Source of the DNA: Erwinia mallotivora
GTDB lineage: Bacteria > Pseudomonadota > Gammaproteobacteria > Enterobacterales > Enterobacteriaceae
Direction: 5' to 3'
DNA: 64,000 nucleotides
Assembly (NCBI RefSeq): GCF_000590885.1
Contig: NZ_JFHN01000045.1
Location: 310,001-374,000, forward strand
Below, in pieces: positions 38,477 through 47,991 of this stretch. Position 1 is the first letter of the stretch; each line of letters opens with the position of its first letter. Under the pieces are notes generated by a model that saw nothing but the letters and a program-made list of their open reading frames with translations, was not told the DNA's origin and did not search any database. The position numbers and the translations under genes were made by a program.

Positions 38477-39139
38477 ATGAGAGGGTTAACAACTTGCCTG
38501 TTAACATTCGAAGTATTGGATAAATCCAGCATAGCTGGATGCGTCAACCAGGCAAACCGTATGCAGCTCGGTGCAAGACGCCTGGCATACTACACCTCCT
38601 GTTTTACAGACAATTATCAGGCCGTATGTACCGGTAAGAAAAACGAAGATGTACGATTTCTCGCAGGGCTTGTCCAGTTGGTGAAACTGCACAATGTTGT
38701 CACCAGTATGCTGGAGATATACGTGAATCAGTTGCTACATGGGCTGACGCAGGATCGCATTAGCCGCATCAAGAAACTGCTGGTTGGCAAAGGTGCCACG
38801 ATTGCATCAGGCTCAATGACAAACCAGACGCTGGCCTACGCCATCGTAGCTGCCGTCAGTTACAGTCTGGGGGCAAGAATGAGCATAAATACAAAACTGG
38901 CAAAAATAAGCGCCGCAGCAGTAACTATCGTCAGTTATTACGGCTACGTTCAGGAGTCCGCTGACGCGGCAAACCGCCTCAGAGCGCGAAATCCCCGTTA
39001 TTATTATGCATTGTATGTTGAAAAACTGGAGATGCTCTATTTCATTGTTGAGCCGGTTATCAGCCGAAACGCGCTTCGATTTTCTCCCCCTTCGTCAGAC
39101 AGGGACATTGCTGACGTCATTATGCGGATGATTAGATGA
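38477..39139 (+). CDS. 220-residue protein, candidate pore-forming toxin/effector (paralogue of 37183)
   Basis: This intact paralogue of the interrupted 37183 gene shows the conserved segments VRFLAGLVQLVKLHNVVTSM, QTLAYAIVAAVSYSLG, YYGYVQESADAANRL and YYALYVEKLEMLYFIVEPVI. No signal peptide or known enzyme motif is present; the central part is hydrophobic enough to enter a membrane. A 60-residue two-span protein overlaps its end. A 220-residue toxin with a tiny membrane immunity protein resembles the T6SS pore-former Ssp6 and its partner, as I remember them. This is a hypothesis; sequence identity was not checked. The ribosome site upstream is weak, so the start is unsure. Confidence 0.6.
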   Translation: MRGLTTCLLTFEVLDKSSIAGCVNQANRMQLGARRLAYYTSCFTDNYQAVCTGKKNEDVRFLAGLVQLVKLHNVVTSMLEIYVNQLLHGLTQDRISRIKKLLVGKGATIASGSMTNQTLAYAIVAAVSYSLGARMSINTKLAKISAAAVTIVSYYGYVQESADAANRLRARNPRYYYALYVEKLEMLYFIVEPVISRNALRFSPPSSDRDIADVIMRMIR

Positions 39140-39318
39140 ATGATTTTTTGAGAAGATGGCTGCGGACCCAGCTCAGATACTTTGCGAGCACTCTTATCCC
39201 GATAATGCTCATTCTCGGATTCGGGATGCTGGCGGTAAACTTCTGGCCGACTTTTGCCTGGGGTTCGACGGCAATATTTGCGCTTGTCGTGATCGCCGTT
39301 GCCTTCTGGCTGGTTTAA
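39136..39318 (+). CDS. 60-residue membrane protein, possible immunity partner
   Basis: The start overlaps the stop of the 220-residue gene (ATGA), so the two are translationally coupled. It begins MNDFLRRWLRTQLRYFASTL, then has two hydrophobic segments (about residues 20-37 and 42-59) that fill the rest. A basic N-terminus followed by a hairpin of two spans fits a small inner membrane protein. Immunity to the upstream toxin-like protein is the simplest role, but no family is recognised. Confidence 0.65.
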   Translation: MNDFLRRWLRTQLRYFASTLIPIMLILGFGMLAVNFWPTFAWGSTAIFALVVIAVAFWLV

Positions 39319-39776
39319 TCGGTGGTGATGCCTTAACTGGTGAGGCTCTCCGCTTGATCATGTCGGCTTCTGATGCCTGAGCTTCCCTTCTCAGAACTGA
39401 GAGCTGTAGCGTAAAGGGGGTAATCAATCCGTACTATTCAAATGATACAGCGGGGGCAGGCTTTCAGCCCGCTTTTCGAGGGGGTCGTTCTGCCCGATAA
39501 GCCACCCACTTACGGACGCCAGAAATAGCAGGTGCGTTCCCCGCGAAACGAATGCGCTCATACCCACGCCCGCTGCACTGCTGTATTCCCCGCGCGAGCG
39601 GGGATAAACCGCTCCAGTGGGAGTGAATCAGCGACCAGTACGTGTGTTCCCCGCACAAATATGGCAAAGCCAGAAGTCGTGCAGGGCGGGATATTTCTCC
39701 GGTGGGAGTCCGCGCGAAAATAAAGCTTATTGCGGATCTCCCCCCTTGCATTAAATACACCCTGCCAGCCGCAAAA
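39319..39776. other. Intergenic region with I-E array debris
   Basis: The stretch between the small membrane gene and the autotransporter stop contains the degraded I-E array described at 39534-39656. The remaining bases hold no supported ORF; frames at 39464-39760 run across the repeats. Confidence 0.4.
39534..39656 (+). CRISPR. Degraded type I-E array remnant
   Basis: A broken repeat (39534-39550, GCGTTCCCCGCG), an almost normal 29-base repeat (39583-39611, third base A), a 32-base spacer (39612-39643) and the first 13 bases of a third repeat (39644-39656) are visible. Repeat-to-repeat spacing is kept at 61 bases on the right and shortened on the left. Confidence 0.8.
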
Positions 39777-42700
39777 TCAGAAAGAGTAGGTCAGTCCAGC
39801 CAGACCGCTGTAATCGGTCCTGAAGTTACCAGCAAAGCTGGTTTTGCCCTGTACAACAACCGACAGATGCTTGCCCGGTTTACCTTCAATACCTGCATGA
39901 AGCCGGTATCGGTTATCGGACAGGGCATCATATTGCCGGTGCGAGTGGCTGTCAGATAAATTCAGCGTTGAACCCGCCCGGGCGGGTGCATACTGATATT
40001 CTATCCCCGCGCTCAGCACCAGATGGGGAATGCCGGACCACAGTCCACGCTTTTTCAGCTCGACGCCACTGGTCATCTGCCACGGCGTGGAGGAACTGAG
40101 CGCAATGTCGGCATTTTCTCCCCTCAGACTGTAGCCGGAAAGATAAGCACCACTCAGGCCAATGTAGGGCGAAACTGAAAGGCTGTTCTGCCAGGCAGTA
40201 AATTCATATCCGCTTTTGATACTGGCTGCGATGATGTGAGAGGACGGGGAGGCCTCGTTGATGCCAGGCAGCGGGTCGAAACTGAACTCTTGTTTGAGCC
40301 AGGTGTAGCGACTGGCGCTGTCGATAAACCAGCCGACCGGTGAAGACCAGGAATAGCTGATGCCCACACCGGACATATAATGAGTCGCCCGACCATTACC
40401 TTTGGTTTTTCCCCGGCTGTGACTGGCGCTCATACCCACTGTTTGTTGATTAAATACCGTATCCCAGCCCAGGCTGAGCGTCTGCTGGGTCAGCGTGAAG
40501 TCCTGCCAGCTACCCAGATGATGCTCCAGTGTGGCCCATTCACCCCTTTTTTCCGGCAGGTCTCGCAACAGCGAGGAACGCTGATGCATAGTGCTGAACA
40601 TTTCGTTTAACAGATACTGACGAGAGGCCATCAGGCCGCGAGTTTTGTCAATAAGCGGCTGATTATCGTTAATGGTGAACCAGTCCTGTGGCGAAAATCC
40701 GCCCTGTTCCGGAGGTGCTGAAGCGGGGTTGTCCCCGGCGGCTGCATCATCTGTCGCTGGTGTGCTGTCCTTATCAGATGCGCTGTCATCATCCGCCGCT
40801 GGTGTGTTGTCCGTATCGGATGCGCTGTCATCATCTGCCGCTGGCGTGTTGTCCGTATCAGATGCGCTGTCATCATCTGGAGGGACGGGGGTGGGATCAC
40901 TGTTATGCTGCAATACCCATAATACCCGCCCATCATTTTCCTGTACCTGATAGTTTGGCGAATACAGGCTGAAGCCCAAAGCGATATCCGGCAGGGTGAA
41001 GTAACTGTGTGAGGTGCCTGCCGGGGCATCCACCATCACCAGATCTTTCAGCAGGGAAACCGGTTGGGACGCATCCAGCATCAAAGAAACATCAAGAATG
41101 TTACTGGCACCGGTTGCGGCACGCCTGATGGTCAGCTTGTCGTTTTCTGCCGTGGAGGGCATGACCCCCAGGCTGAGAGTCATGTCGGTAGCGTTCAATG
41201 TATCCACTTCAAGGTGTTTTGCTGACCATTTTCCGCTGGAAAGCAGGGATAACCGCGAGCCGCTGAGGGCATTCAGGGTGGTGACCGAACTGCTGCCGGT
41301 CAATCGCCAGTAAGCCGCTGGATCGAGCGTCAGCGCGGTGGTGCCTGATGAGGTGATACGCCCCTGATAATCGACTTTCCCCAGATACAGGCTGGCGTTG
41401 TCGGCCAGAGAAACATCGCCGGTGACCGCACTGTATGACAGCGCTGACTGTTCCTGACGGGTGCGAGCGGGCTGACTACAGTTTACGCTGTCAGTGTTAA
41501 TCACCGCGTAACAGCGCCAGATTCTATCCTGTTGCACTTCACTGTTGTTATAGCCAAACATCAGCTTCGATGATTCGCCTGCGACGACATCGGCAGTGAC
41601 GTCCGCATACTCTCCTACCTGAAATGTGGCGCCACTGTTGACCACCACCTGATGAGCTTTAAACAACGAAGTGGACCAGTCGTCATCCACCACCACGCCA
41701 CCTGCATGGGCCACGGGTTGCCCGGACAGGATCACCGTGCCCTGAGAGACATTCAGGCTGCCGTTAAGATTAAAGCCCCCGCTCAGTGTCATCTTCGACG
41801 AGTCACCTTGCTGGTTGACGGTAACGTTCAGCTCACCGTTGGTTTTATTGCTGTCCCTCTCACCCAAAAAACCTCTGAATACATCATTATTCAGCTGAGA
41901 AAGCCGGTAGTTGACCGCTTCAGAAGCATTTGTGCCGAGCCAGGTCCAGGTGGCTGTACTGGACTGACTGGTTGGAAAGTAGCCGTAAGAGGTGGAGTTT
42001 AACTGAAAGTATTCAGTCTGTTTTGAGTAGGGATTACTGTACTGATAGAGGTTACCGATGGTGCCTTTGCCCGAGGAACTCCATTTATTAAAGGGAACGT
42101 CCTCGCTGGAATAGCCTGTCAACGTCAGCGTGGCGGCGGATTGAGCATGATGATTAACCAGCGTGGCACCACTGTCGGTATGGTTGATTTTTTTAAAGCG
42201 CAGTGCGTTGCCATTCAGATCCAGCGTGCCGCCGCGATAACCAAAGCGAATGTTCTCACTGCTCACCTGGTCTGCGTCGGCCAGTATCACTGTCGGACGG
42301 CCACTGACCAGCGTCACCGATGAAAAGGCCTGTTTCTGTCCTGCGCTGTCAGCCTGCTGATCGAGAATGACCGTTCCCGCGCCGGTATTGAGGCTGCCTG
42401 CATTAACGCCCGTGGCATTGATATGCAACGTGCCTTCACCAATTTTATGTAGCGCATCCCCGGCCAGGCCATTCACCTGCCACAGCACGTCCTTTCCGGC
42501 ATCGACCTCGACACCACCACCAACCCAGGTTGCATCCGCGCCCTCAGCTGAAGTCAGCGTATAGTCAGCGGAAAACTGGAGTTTTCCGGCACCGAGATTG
42601 ACCGCATCCTGCAAGGCGATCACGCCCCCATCGCCATTAAACCGAAGATCCTTGCTGGCATCGAGTTCATCGTTGCTCGCTTCTGAGGGGGCAAGATGCC

Positions 42701-43667
42701 TGTATTTTTCGTCCAGCCCCTGCCATGACCAGCTGGTATTGCCCTGGCTGACGGTGCTTTCTCCCCAGTAAAGTGTGCCATCTTTACTGCTGTCGGTGAC
42801 GTCCGCAGAAGTATGCGATGCCTGTGTTGATGCCACAAAATCCTGCGGAATATAGACCGCCACCGCACGCCTCTGATAGACGCCTTTATCCTGATCGTAA
42901 CCACGGTGCACCGCGACCAGTTTCCATTGTCCCTCGACCTCGTCCCAGGCAAAGACGGGACTACCGCTGTCTCCACCTTCGGTCCCTATGGAAAGAGGCG
43001 TGGTAAATGCATCATCAGGGCCGAGATTGTAATATTTCAGGTAGGTATTTGAGGAAAGGTTGCGCACACTCTCTGTGCTGATGGTTCCACCACTTTTCCA
43101 TTTGTAAGCTGATGCAAGAGAAACACGCTCTGTTTCTTCTTCATTAACCTGGGTCTGGGTACCTGCACCGACGCGGGTATACCACATGTAACGAGATTTA
43201 TAATTGCTGAGGAAATCTGACTGGCCAACGATGGCAACAGGTGCGGCGTCTGTCACCACCTTATTAAGCCGTGGAATATGAAAATCGAGGCTGCTGTGAT
43301 TATTACGACTAATCAGCTGATAAGTCTCTGCGAAACGGGCGCCATTACCAAACGTCACGTTTTTATAACCACTATTGTGCTTAACGCTGACAATATAGGA
43401 GGGGGAAATTAACGTTGAGTATCCCGCTGAAATAACAGATCCAAAATCTGGCATGGAAAATTTTAAATAGTCAGAGAGTGAACCATCTGTTTTAAAGACA
43501 GGAACGGAGCTTGCGTCAGTCGTGTATTTTCCGAGGTTTTCAGCAAAGTCACGATACTCCTGAACGTCAACATCTGGCAGCATTATGCCTGCGGCGGAAG
43601 TCATAGAAATAAAAAAAGAACAGTAGTATATAAAATGTTTGTTTTTCAATGTTGTTATCCTTAACAT
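39777..43667 (-). CDS. S6-type serine protease autotransporter
   Basis: This 1296-residue type V secreted protein has a short N-terminal signal segment (KHFIYYCSFFISMTSAAG) and a chymotrypsin-like S6 protease domain. The likely triad is His97 (SVKHN), Asp128 (SLDFHIP) and Ser234 (GDSGSP). A long beta-helical passenger follows (about 280-960, rich in DLNGNALRF- and LSGGFNLNGSLNVSQG-like motifs), then an acidic repeat linker (about 930-975) and a C-terminal beta-barrel ending in TYSF. The barrel exports the passenger, which is presumably a secreted protease acting on host or competitor proteins. It lies where gcd is found in E. coli. Its AT-rich upstream region holds its promoter. Confidence 0.9.
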   Translation of the reverse strand: MLRITTLKNKHFIYYCSFFISMTSAAGIMLPDVDVQEYRDFAENLGKYTTDASSVPVFKTDGSLSDYLKFSMPDFGSVISAGYSTLISPSYIVSVKHNSGYKNVTFGNGARFAETYQLISRNNHSSLDFHIPRLNKVVTDAAPVAIVGQSDFLSNYKSRYMWYTRVGAGTQTQVNEEETERVSLASAYKWKSGGTISTESVRNLSSNTYLKYYNLGPDDAFTTPLSIGTEGGDSGSPVFAWDEVEGQWKLVAVHRGYDQDKGVYQRRAVAVYIPQDFVASTQASHTSADVTDSSKDGTLYWGESTVSQGNTSWSWQGLDEKYRHLAPSEASNDELDASKDLRFNGDGGVIALQDAVNLGAGKLQFSADYTLTSAEGADATWVGGGVEVDAGKDVLWQVNGLAGDALHKIGEGTLHINATGVNAGSLNTGAGTVILDQQADSAGQKQAFSSVTLVSGRPTVILADADQVSSENIRFGYRGGTLDLNGNALRFKKINHTDSGATLVNHHAQSAATLTLTGYSSEDVPFNKWSSSGKGTIGNLYQYSNPYSKQTEYFQLNSTSYGYFPTSQSSTATWTWLGTNASEAVNYRLSQLNNDVFRGFLGERDSNKTNGELNVTVNQQGDSSKMTLSGGFNLNGSLNVSQGTVILSGQPVAHAGGVVVDDDWSTSLFKAHQVVVNSGATFQVGEYADVTADVVAGESSKLMFGYNNSEVQQDRIWRCYAVINTDSVNCSQPARTRQEQSALSYSAVTGDVSLADNASLYLGKVDYQGRITSSGTTALTLDPAAYWRLTGSSSVTTLNALSGSRLSLLSSGKWSAKHLEVDTLNATDMTLSLGVMPSTAENDKLTIRRAATGASNILDVSLMLDASQPVSLLKDLVMVDAPAGTSHSYFTLPDIALGFSLYSPNYQVQENDGRVLWVLQHNSDPTPVPPDDDSASDTDNTPAADDDSASDTDNTPAADDDSASDKDSTPATDDAAAGDNPASAPPEQGGFSPQDWFTINDNQPLIDKTRGLMASRQYLLNEMFSTMHQRSSLLRDLPEKRGEWATLEHHLGSWQDFTLTQQTLSLGWDTVFNQQTVGMSASHSRGKTKGNGRATHYMSGVGISYSWSSPVGWFIDSASRYTWLKQEFSFDPLPGINEASPSSHIIAASIKSGYEFTAWQNSLSVSPYIGLSGAYLSGYSLRGENADIALSSSTPWQMTSGVELKKRGLWSGIPHLVLSAGIEYQYAPARAGSTLNLSDSHSHRQYDALSDNRYRLHAGIEGKPGKHLSVVVQGKTSFAGNFRTDYSGLAGLTYSF
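40777..40880. repeat. Tandem 42-base repeat in the autotransporter linker
   Basis: Units starting at 40777, 40819 and 40861 encode DDDSASDTDNTPAA-type repeats on the minus strand. An additional partial copy lies to the left from about 40735. The acidic, disordered repeat separates passenger and barrel and may vary in copy number between strains. Confidence 0.75.
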
Positions 43668-44384
43668 TCATTTGAAATAAAAATATTGATGTTGTTATTT
43701 TTTCTGCGCTGTGAATTTTATAAATACAACAAAGAGGCGAGGTGGTATTTTGATGAAATATTTGTAAACCATCATCCTGGCATCTGAGTAGTATTCTGTT
43801 TATAAAATAAACGTTGTTCTGGCTCTCCTCTGTCGGTTGTGGTGTGCTATTGAATTTAATAATAATCCGGCATTATCCCGTATAGGGATAAGCATAATAT
43901 TTCCGGTAACGTTTGGAATTTAATCATAATTAAAACGAATTGCAATCCTGTACTGGTGCTGGCCGGTTAATTTATTTGCGCAAACGGTGGTAATAAATTC
44001 GTTTTCCGGGTTTTAGTGATTTTTTACAACGGAGATATAAAGAATCTCGGTGATCATCTCAATGTGGATTGCATTATTAGCGCAGAGAAAAATTAACAAT
44101 TAATGGCAAAATCCTCCAATATAAATTAATCCAAATAAAATGATGTCAGGATCTGTTGCGTTATACGGCCAGGCCGCTCAACGGCACGCTGACATCCATT
44201 CGTCATTCGAAAATGAGCACGATTTTGCTCCCGTCCCTGATATACTCCCCCGCTGCAAAAGGCCTCCCTGTCATCGCAGGCGCTGATTCTCTGGCAGGAG
44301 TGAGTGCAAAATCGGGGTGTGAATCGCTGATTTTCAGCAAGGTCTGGATTTTTAACTTAATAAAATCATCGAGATATGTGATTT
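43668..44384. other. Intergenic region between the autotransporter and hpt
   Basis: The region is about 700 bases long and strongly AT-rich up to 44150, so it probably holds the leftward autotransporter promoter and the hpt promoter. An 86-codon plus-strand frame at 44156-44416 overlaps the hpt start and has no homology signal. In E. coli this place is occupied by gcd. I see no remnant of gcd. Confidence 0.45.
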
Positions 44385-44921
44385 ATGAAACATACCGTAG
44401 ATATCATGATTTCTAAAGAAGCGATCGCCACACGTATCGCTGAAATGGGTCGGCAGATCACCGAACACTATCGCCATAGCGGCAGTGATATGGTGCTGGT
44501 TGGCCTGCTACGCGGTTCTTTTATGTTTATGGCCGATCTTTGCCGCAAAATTGAGGTGCCGCACGAAGTCGATTTTATGACCGCCTCCAGCTATGGCAGC
44601 GGCATGTCCAGTACCAGGGATGTTAAAATTCTTAAAGATCTGGATGAGGATATTCGCGGTAAGGATGTGCTGATCGTTGAAGATATCATTGATTCCGGCA
44701 ATACGCTGAGCAAGGTCAGTGAGATCCTGCGTCTGCGCCAGCCAAAATCACTGGCCATTTGCACGCTGCTGGATAAACCCGATCGCCGCGAAGTCGAGGT
44801 CGCGGTTGAGTATGTCGGCTTTACCATTCCGGATGAATTTGTGGTGGGATATGGTATTGATTACGCTCAACGTTATCGTAATTTGCCCTACGTGGGTAAA
44901 GTGGTGATGTTGGAAGAGTAG
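44385..44921 (+). CDS. hpt: Hypoxanthine phosphoribosyltransferase
   Basis: This purine-salvage enzyme converts hypoxanthine (and guanine) with PRPP to the nucleotide. At 178 residues it equals E. coli Hpt in length. The PRPP-binding motif is [13 protein letters not shown]; the N-terminal [17 protein letters not shown] and the C-terminal [19 protein letters not shown] are conserved. The start ATG gives MKHTVDIM. It is transcribed alone, divergent to the autotransporter and convergent to can. Confidence 0.98.
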   Translation: MKHTVDIMISKEAIATRIAEMGRQITEHYRHSGSDMVLVGLLRGSFMFMADLCRKIEVPHEVDFMTASSYGSGMSSTRDVKILKDLDEDIRGKDVLIVEDIIDSGNTLSKVSEILRLRQPKSLAICTLLDKPDRREVEVAVEYVGFTIPDEFVVGYGIDYAQRYRNLPYVGKVVMLEE

Positions 44922-45016
44922 TTTTTTATCTTTCAGAAAACCCTGCCACCGCACAATCGATTAAGGCCGGAATTTCCGGCCTGTTATATCATACCCGCCC
45001 TGTTAATCGCCTGTGT

Positions 45017-45667
45017 TTACAGGTCATTTCGCAGGTTAGCAATACCGTGACGGTAGCGTTGCTCAAGGATTTCACGGTTAGTGGCGGCGACTTCCAGATC
45101 GCGCAGATGACCGTCCTGGATACCGTAAACCCAACCGTGAATGGTCACTTTCTGACCGCGCTTCCATGCTGACTGCATGATGGTGGAGTGGCCCAGGTTG
45201 TACACCTGCTCAATGACGTTGATCTCGCACAATTTATCAAAGCGTTTTTCCGGCGGCAGGTCACCCAGCAGGGAGCTATGCTTGTACCACAGGTCGCGAA
45301 TGTGCAGCAGCCAGTTGTTGATCAGGCCCAGCTCGGGGTTTTCCACCGCCGCCTGCACGCCGCCACAGCCGTAGTGACCACAAATAATGATGTGTTCCAC
45401 TTCCAGCACTTCAACGGCGTACTGCACGACTGAAAGGCAGTTTAAATCGGTGTGAATAACCAGATTGGCCACATTGCGGTGAACAAAAAGTTCGCCCGGC
45501 TCCAGGCCGGTCAGACGTTCAGCGGGAACCCGGCTGTCAGAGCAGCCAATCCACAGAAAACGGGGTTTTTGCGCCAGCGAGAGACGCTCAAAAAAGCCCG
45601 GATCTTCTTCTTTCAGCAGCTTGGACCACTCGCGGTTATTACTAATCAGGGTATCGATATCTTTCAT
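45017..45667 (-). CDS. can: Carbonic anhydrase 2 (beta class)
   Basis: This enzyme hydrates CO2 to bicarbonate and is needed for growth in air. The 216-residue beta-class protein has zinc ligands Cys42 and Asp44 (GCSDSR) and His98 and Cys101 (CGHYGCGG). It is the same size as E. coli Can. It stands between hpt and yadG as in E. coli, on the opposite strand. A hairpin (GGCCGGAATTTCCGGCC) lies between hpt and can at about 44966-44983 and probably terminates both. Confidence 0.97.
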   Translation of the reverse strand: MKDIDTLISNNREWSKLLKEEDPGFFERLSLAQKPRFLWIGCSDSRVPAERLTGLEPGELFVHRNVANLVIHTDLNCLSVVQYAVEVLEVEHIIICGHYGCGGVQAAVENPELGLINNWLLHIRDLWYKHSSLLGDLPPEKRFDKLCEINVIEQVYNLGHSTIMQSAWKRGQKVTIHGWVYGIQDGHLRDLEVAATNREILEQRYRHGIANLRNDL

Positions 45668-45773
45668 TTTTACTCGACCAGGACTTTACATGCGTTGCTG
45701 TAATATAGGTCAACGAAACGTGATTTAAAACGGTAAATAAAAAAACCACTCAGAACAGGGCACTCTTTAACCT

Positions 45774-46700
45774 ATGACTTATGCACTGGAACTTGAAAAA
45801 CTGACCAAAACCTATGCGGGCGGCGTTCAGGCCCTCAAGGGGATTGATCTTAACGTGGAAGCCGGTGACTTCTATGCACTGCTTGGGCCTAACGGCGCGG
45901 GTAAATCCACCACCATTGGCATTATCAGCTCGCTGGTGAACAAAACCGCCGGTAAGGTTCGCGTCTTTGGCTATGACTTACAGCAGGATGTGGTCAACGC
46001 CAAGCGCCAGCTGGGACTGGTCCCGCAGGAATTCAACTTCAATCAGTTTGAAACTGTCCTGCAAATTGTGGTCAGCCAGGCCGGGTATTACGGCGTGGAA
46101 AAAAAAGATGCCCTGAGCCGGGCGGAAAAATATCTGCGGCAACTCGACCTGTGGGATAAGCGCAATGAACGGGCGCGGATGCTCTCCGGCGGCATGAAAC
46201 GCCGGCTGATGATTGCCCGCGCGCTGATGCATGAACCTAAATTGCTGATCCTCGATGAACCGACTGCGGGCGTGGATATCGAACTGCGCCGCTCAATGTG
46301 GACGTTTTTGCAGGATCTGAATGCAAGAGGCACCACCATTATCCTGACCACTCACTATCTGGAAGAGGCTGAGATGCTGTGCCGTCATATCGGCATTATC
46401 CAGCGCGGTGAACTGGTAGAAAACACCACGATGAAAGGCCTGCTGGCGAAGCTGAAATCGGAAACGTTCATTCTCGATCTGGCAGCAAAAAGTCCGTTGC
46501 CCCAACTCGAAGGCTTTCAGTACCGGCTGGTGGATACCTCGACGCTGGAGGTGGAAGTGCTGCGCGAACAGGGACTGAACAGCGTGTTCAGCCAGCTGAG
46601 TCAGCAGGGGGTACAGGTGTTGAGTATGCGGAACAAAGCGAACCGCCTTGAGGAGCTGTTTGTCGACCTGGTGAATGGTCGCAGAGGAGAGAGAGCATGA
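45774..46700 (+). CDS. yadG: ABC transporter ATP-binding protein YadG
   Basis: This 308-residue ATPase subunit of the YadGH exporter has Walker A (LLGPNGAGKSTT), signature (LSGGMKRRL) and Walker B (LLILDEPTAGVD). The stop overlaps the yadH start as ATGA. The membrane partner yadH carries an in-frame stop, so the exporter is probably impaired. Confidence 0.96.
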   Translation: MTYALELEKLTKTYAGGVQALKGIDLNVEAGDFYALLGPNGAGKSTTIGIISSLVNKTAGKVRVFGYDLQQDVVNAKRQLGLVPQEFNFNQFETVLQIVVSQAGYYGVEKKDALSRAEKYLRQLDLWDKRNERARMLSGGMKRRLMIARALMHEPKLLILDEPTAGVDIELRRSMWTFLQDLNARGTTIILTTHYLEEAEMLCRHIGIIQRGELVENTTMKGLLAKLKSETFILDLAAKSPLPQLEGFQYRLVDTSTLEVEVLREQGLNSVFSQLSQQGVQVLSMRNKANRLEELFVDLVNGRRGERA

Positions 46701-47467
46701 CACATTTGTACTGGGTTGCCCTGAAGAGCATCTGGGAAAAAGAGATCACCCGATTTGCCCGCATCTGGATCCAGACGCTGGTGCCGCCGGTGATCACCAT
46801 GACGCTCTATTTTATTATCTTCGGCAATTTGATTGGCGCGCGCATTGGTGACATGCACGGTTTCAGCTACATGCAGTTTATCGTGCCGGGGCTGATTATG
46901 ATGGCGGTGATCACCAACGCCTATGCCAATGTGGCATCGTCTTTCTTCAGCGCGAAGTTCCAGCGCAACATTGAGGAGCTGCTGGTAGCGCCCGTGCCAA
47001 CGCATGTGATCATCGCCGGCTATGTGGGCGGCGGCGTGGCGCGTGGCGTTTGCGTCGGGGTGCTGGTAACCGCCGTCTCGCTGTTCTTCGTCCCGTTATA
47101 GGTGCATTCGTGGCTGATGGTAGCGGTCACGCTGCTGCTGACCGCGATCCTGTTTTCGCTGGCTGGCCTGCTGAATGCGGTATTTGCCCGCACCTTTGAT
47201 GATATCAGTCTGATCCCAACGTTTGTGCTGACGCCGCTGACCTATCTGGGAGGCGTGTTCTACTCCCTTACCCTGCTGCCGCCGTTCTGGCAGGTGGTGT
47301 CAAAGCTGAACCCCATCGTCTACATGATTAGCGGTTTCCGCTATGGCTTTTTGGGGATTGCTGACGTGCCGCTGGCCTTTACCCTTGCGGTTTTACTGGC
47401 CTTTATTTTGGGATTCTACATCCTTGTCTGGGCATTGATTGAGCGCGGCAGGGGGCTGCGCACCTGA
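46697..47467 (+). pseudogene. yadH: ABC transporter permease YadH, interrupted by an in-frame TAG
   Basis: This type-2 ABC permease subunit pairs with YadG. The frame starts at 46697, stops at TAG 47099-47101 in VSLFFVPL-stop-VHSW, and then continues open in the same frame to 47467. From memory, E. coli YadH has Gln at that site (FFVPFQVHSW), so CAG changed to TAG. The C-terminal segment retains the family pattern GGVFYSLTLLPPFWQVVSKL and ends ERGRGLRT, as in E. coli. The fragments are 134 and 121 residues; a complete protein would be 256. Confidence 0.93.
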
Positions 47468-47478
47468 GGCAGAAAAAA

Positions 47479-47500
47479 GGGCCGGTTATCCGGCCCTGAG
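47479..47500. terminator. Bidirectional terminator between yadH and panD
   Basis: Stem GGGCCGG / CCGGCCC with loop TTAT, preceded by A6 and followed by TGAGTTTT. It separates the two convergent genes. Confidence 0.75.
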
Positions 47501-47532
47501 TTTTCAGACAAGCGGCTGAGCTGAACGTCGCA

Positions 47533-47913
47533 TCAGGCAACCTGAACCGGTACGGCTTTAGCCAGCCGTTTCATCAGATTATCACCTTCGAAATAGGCCA
47601 CTTTCGGTTGCCACTGTCGCGCCTGTTCGTCAGGCATATCAACATAGGAGCAGATAATCAAAATATCGCCTTCACAGGCGCAACGTGCAGCCGCACCGTT
47701 GACGGAGATAATCTTCGATCCCCGCTCCGCCGCGATGGCGTAGGTGGAAAAACGCTGACCGTTGGTCACGTTATAAATATCGACAGCTTCGTATTGCAGG
47801 ATGCCGGAAGCGTCAAGAAAATCCTGGTCAATGGCACAGGAGCCTTCGTAATTAAGATCTGCCTGGGTCACTTTGACCCGATGCAGTTTGCCCTGCAACA
47901 TAGTACGGTTCAT
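47533..47913 (-). CDS. panD: Aspartate 1-decarboxylase proenzyme
   Basis: PanD makes beta-alanine for pantothenate. The 126-residue proenzyme matches E. coli in length and sequence. It self-cleaves at Gly24-Ser25 (YEGSCAID) to form its pyruvoyl group. The conserved [16 protein letters not shown] and C-terminal VPVQVA are present. It lies last in the panB-panC-panD order on this strand, 78 bases after panC. Confidence 0.97.
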   Translation of the reverse strand: MNRTMLQGKLHRVKVTQADLNYEGSCAIDQDFLDASGILQYEAVDIYNVTNGQRFSTYAIAAERGSKIISVNGAAARCACEGDILIICSYVDMPDEQARQWQPKVAYFEGDNLMKRLAKAVPVQVA

Positions 47914-47991
47914 AACCTTTTACCTTTCGCCGATAATCAAAAAAGAACGCCAGACAGCCTGATGGACGGGGCCACAATACCCTGCGGATAA

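Noticed and set aside
44156..44416. 86-codon frame upstream of hpt
   Set aside because: It overlaps the hpt start, has no ribosome site and no recognisable domain.
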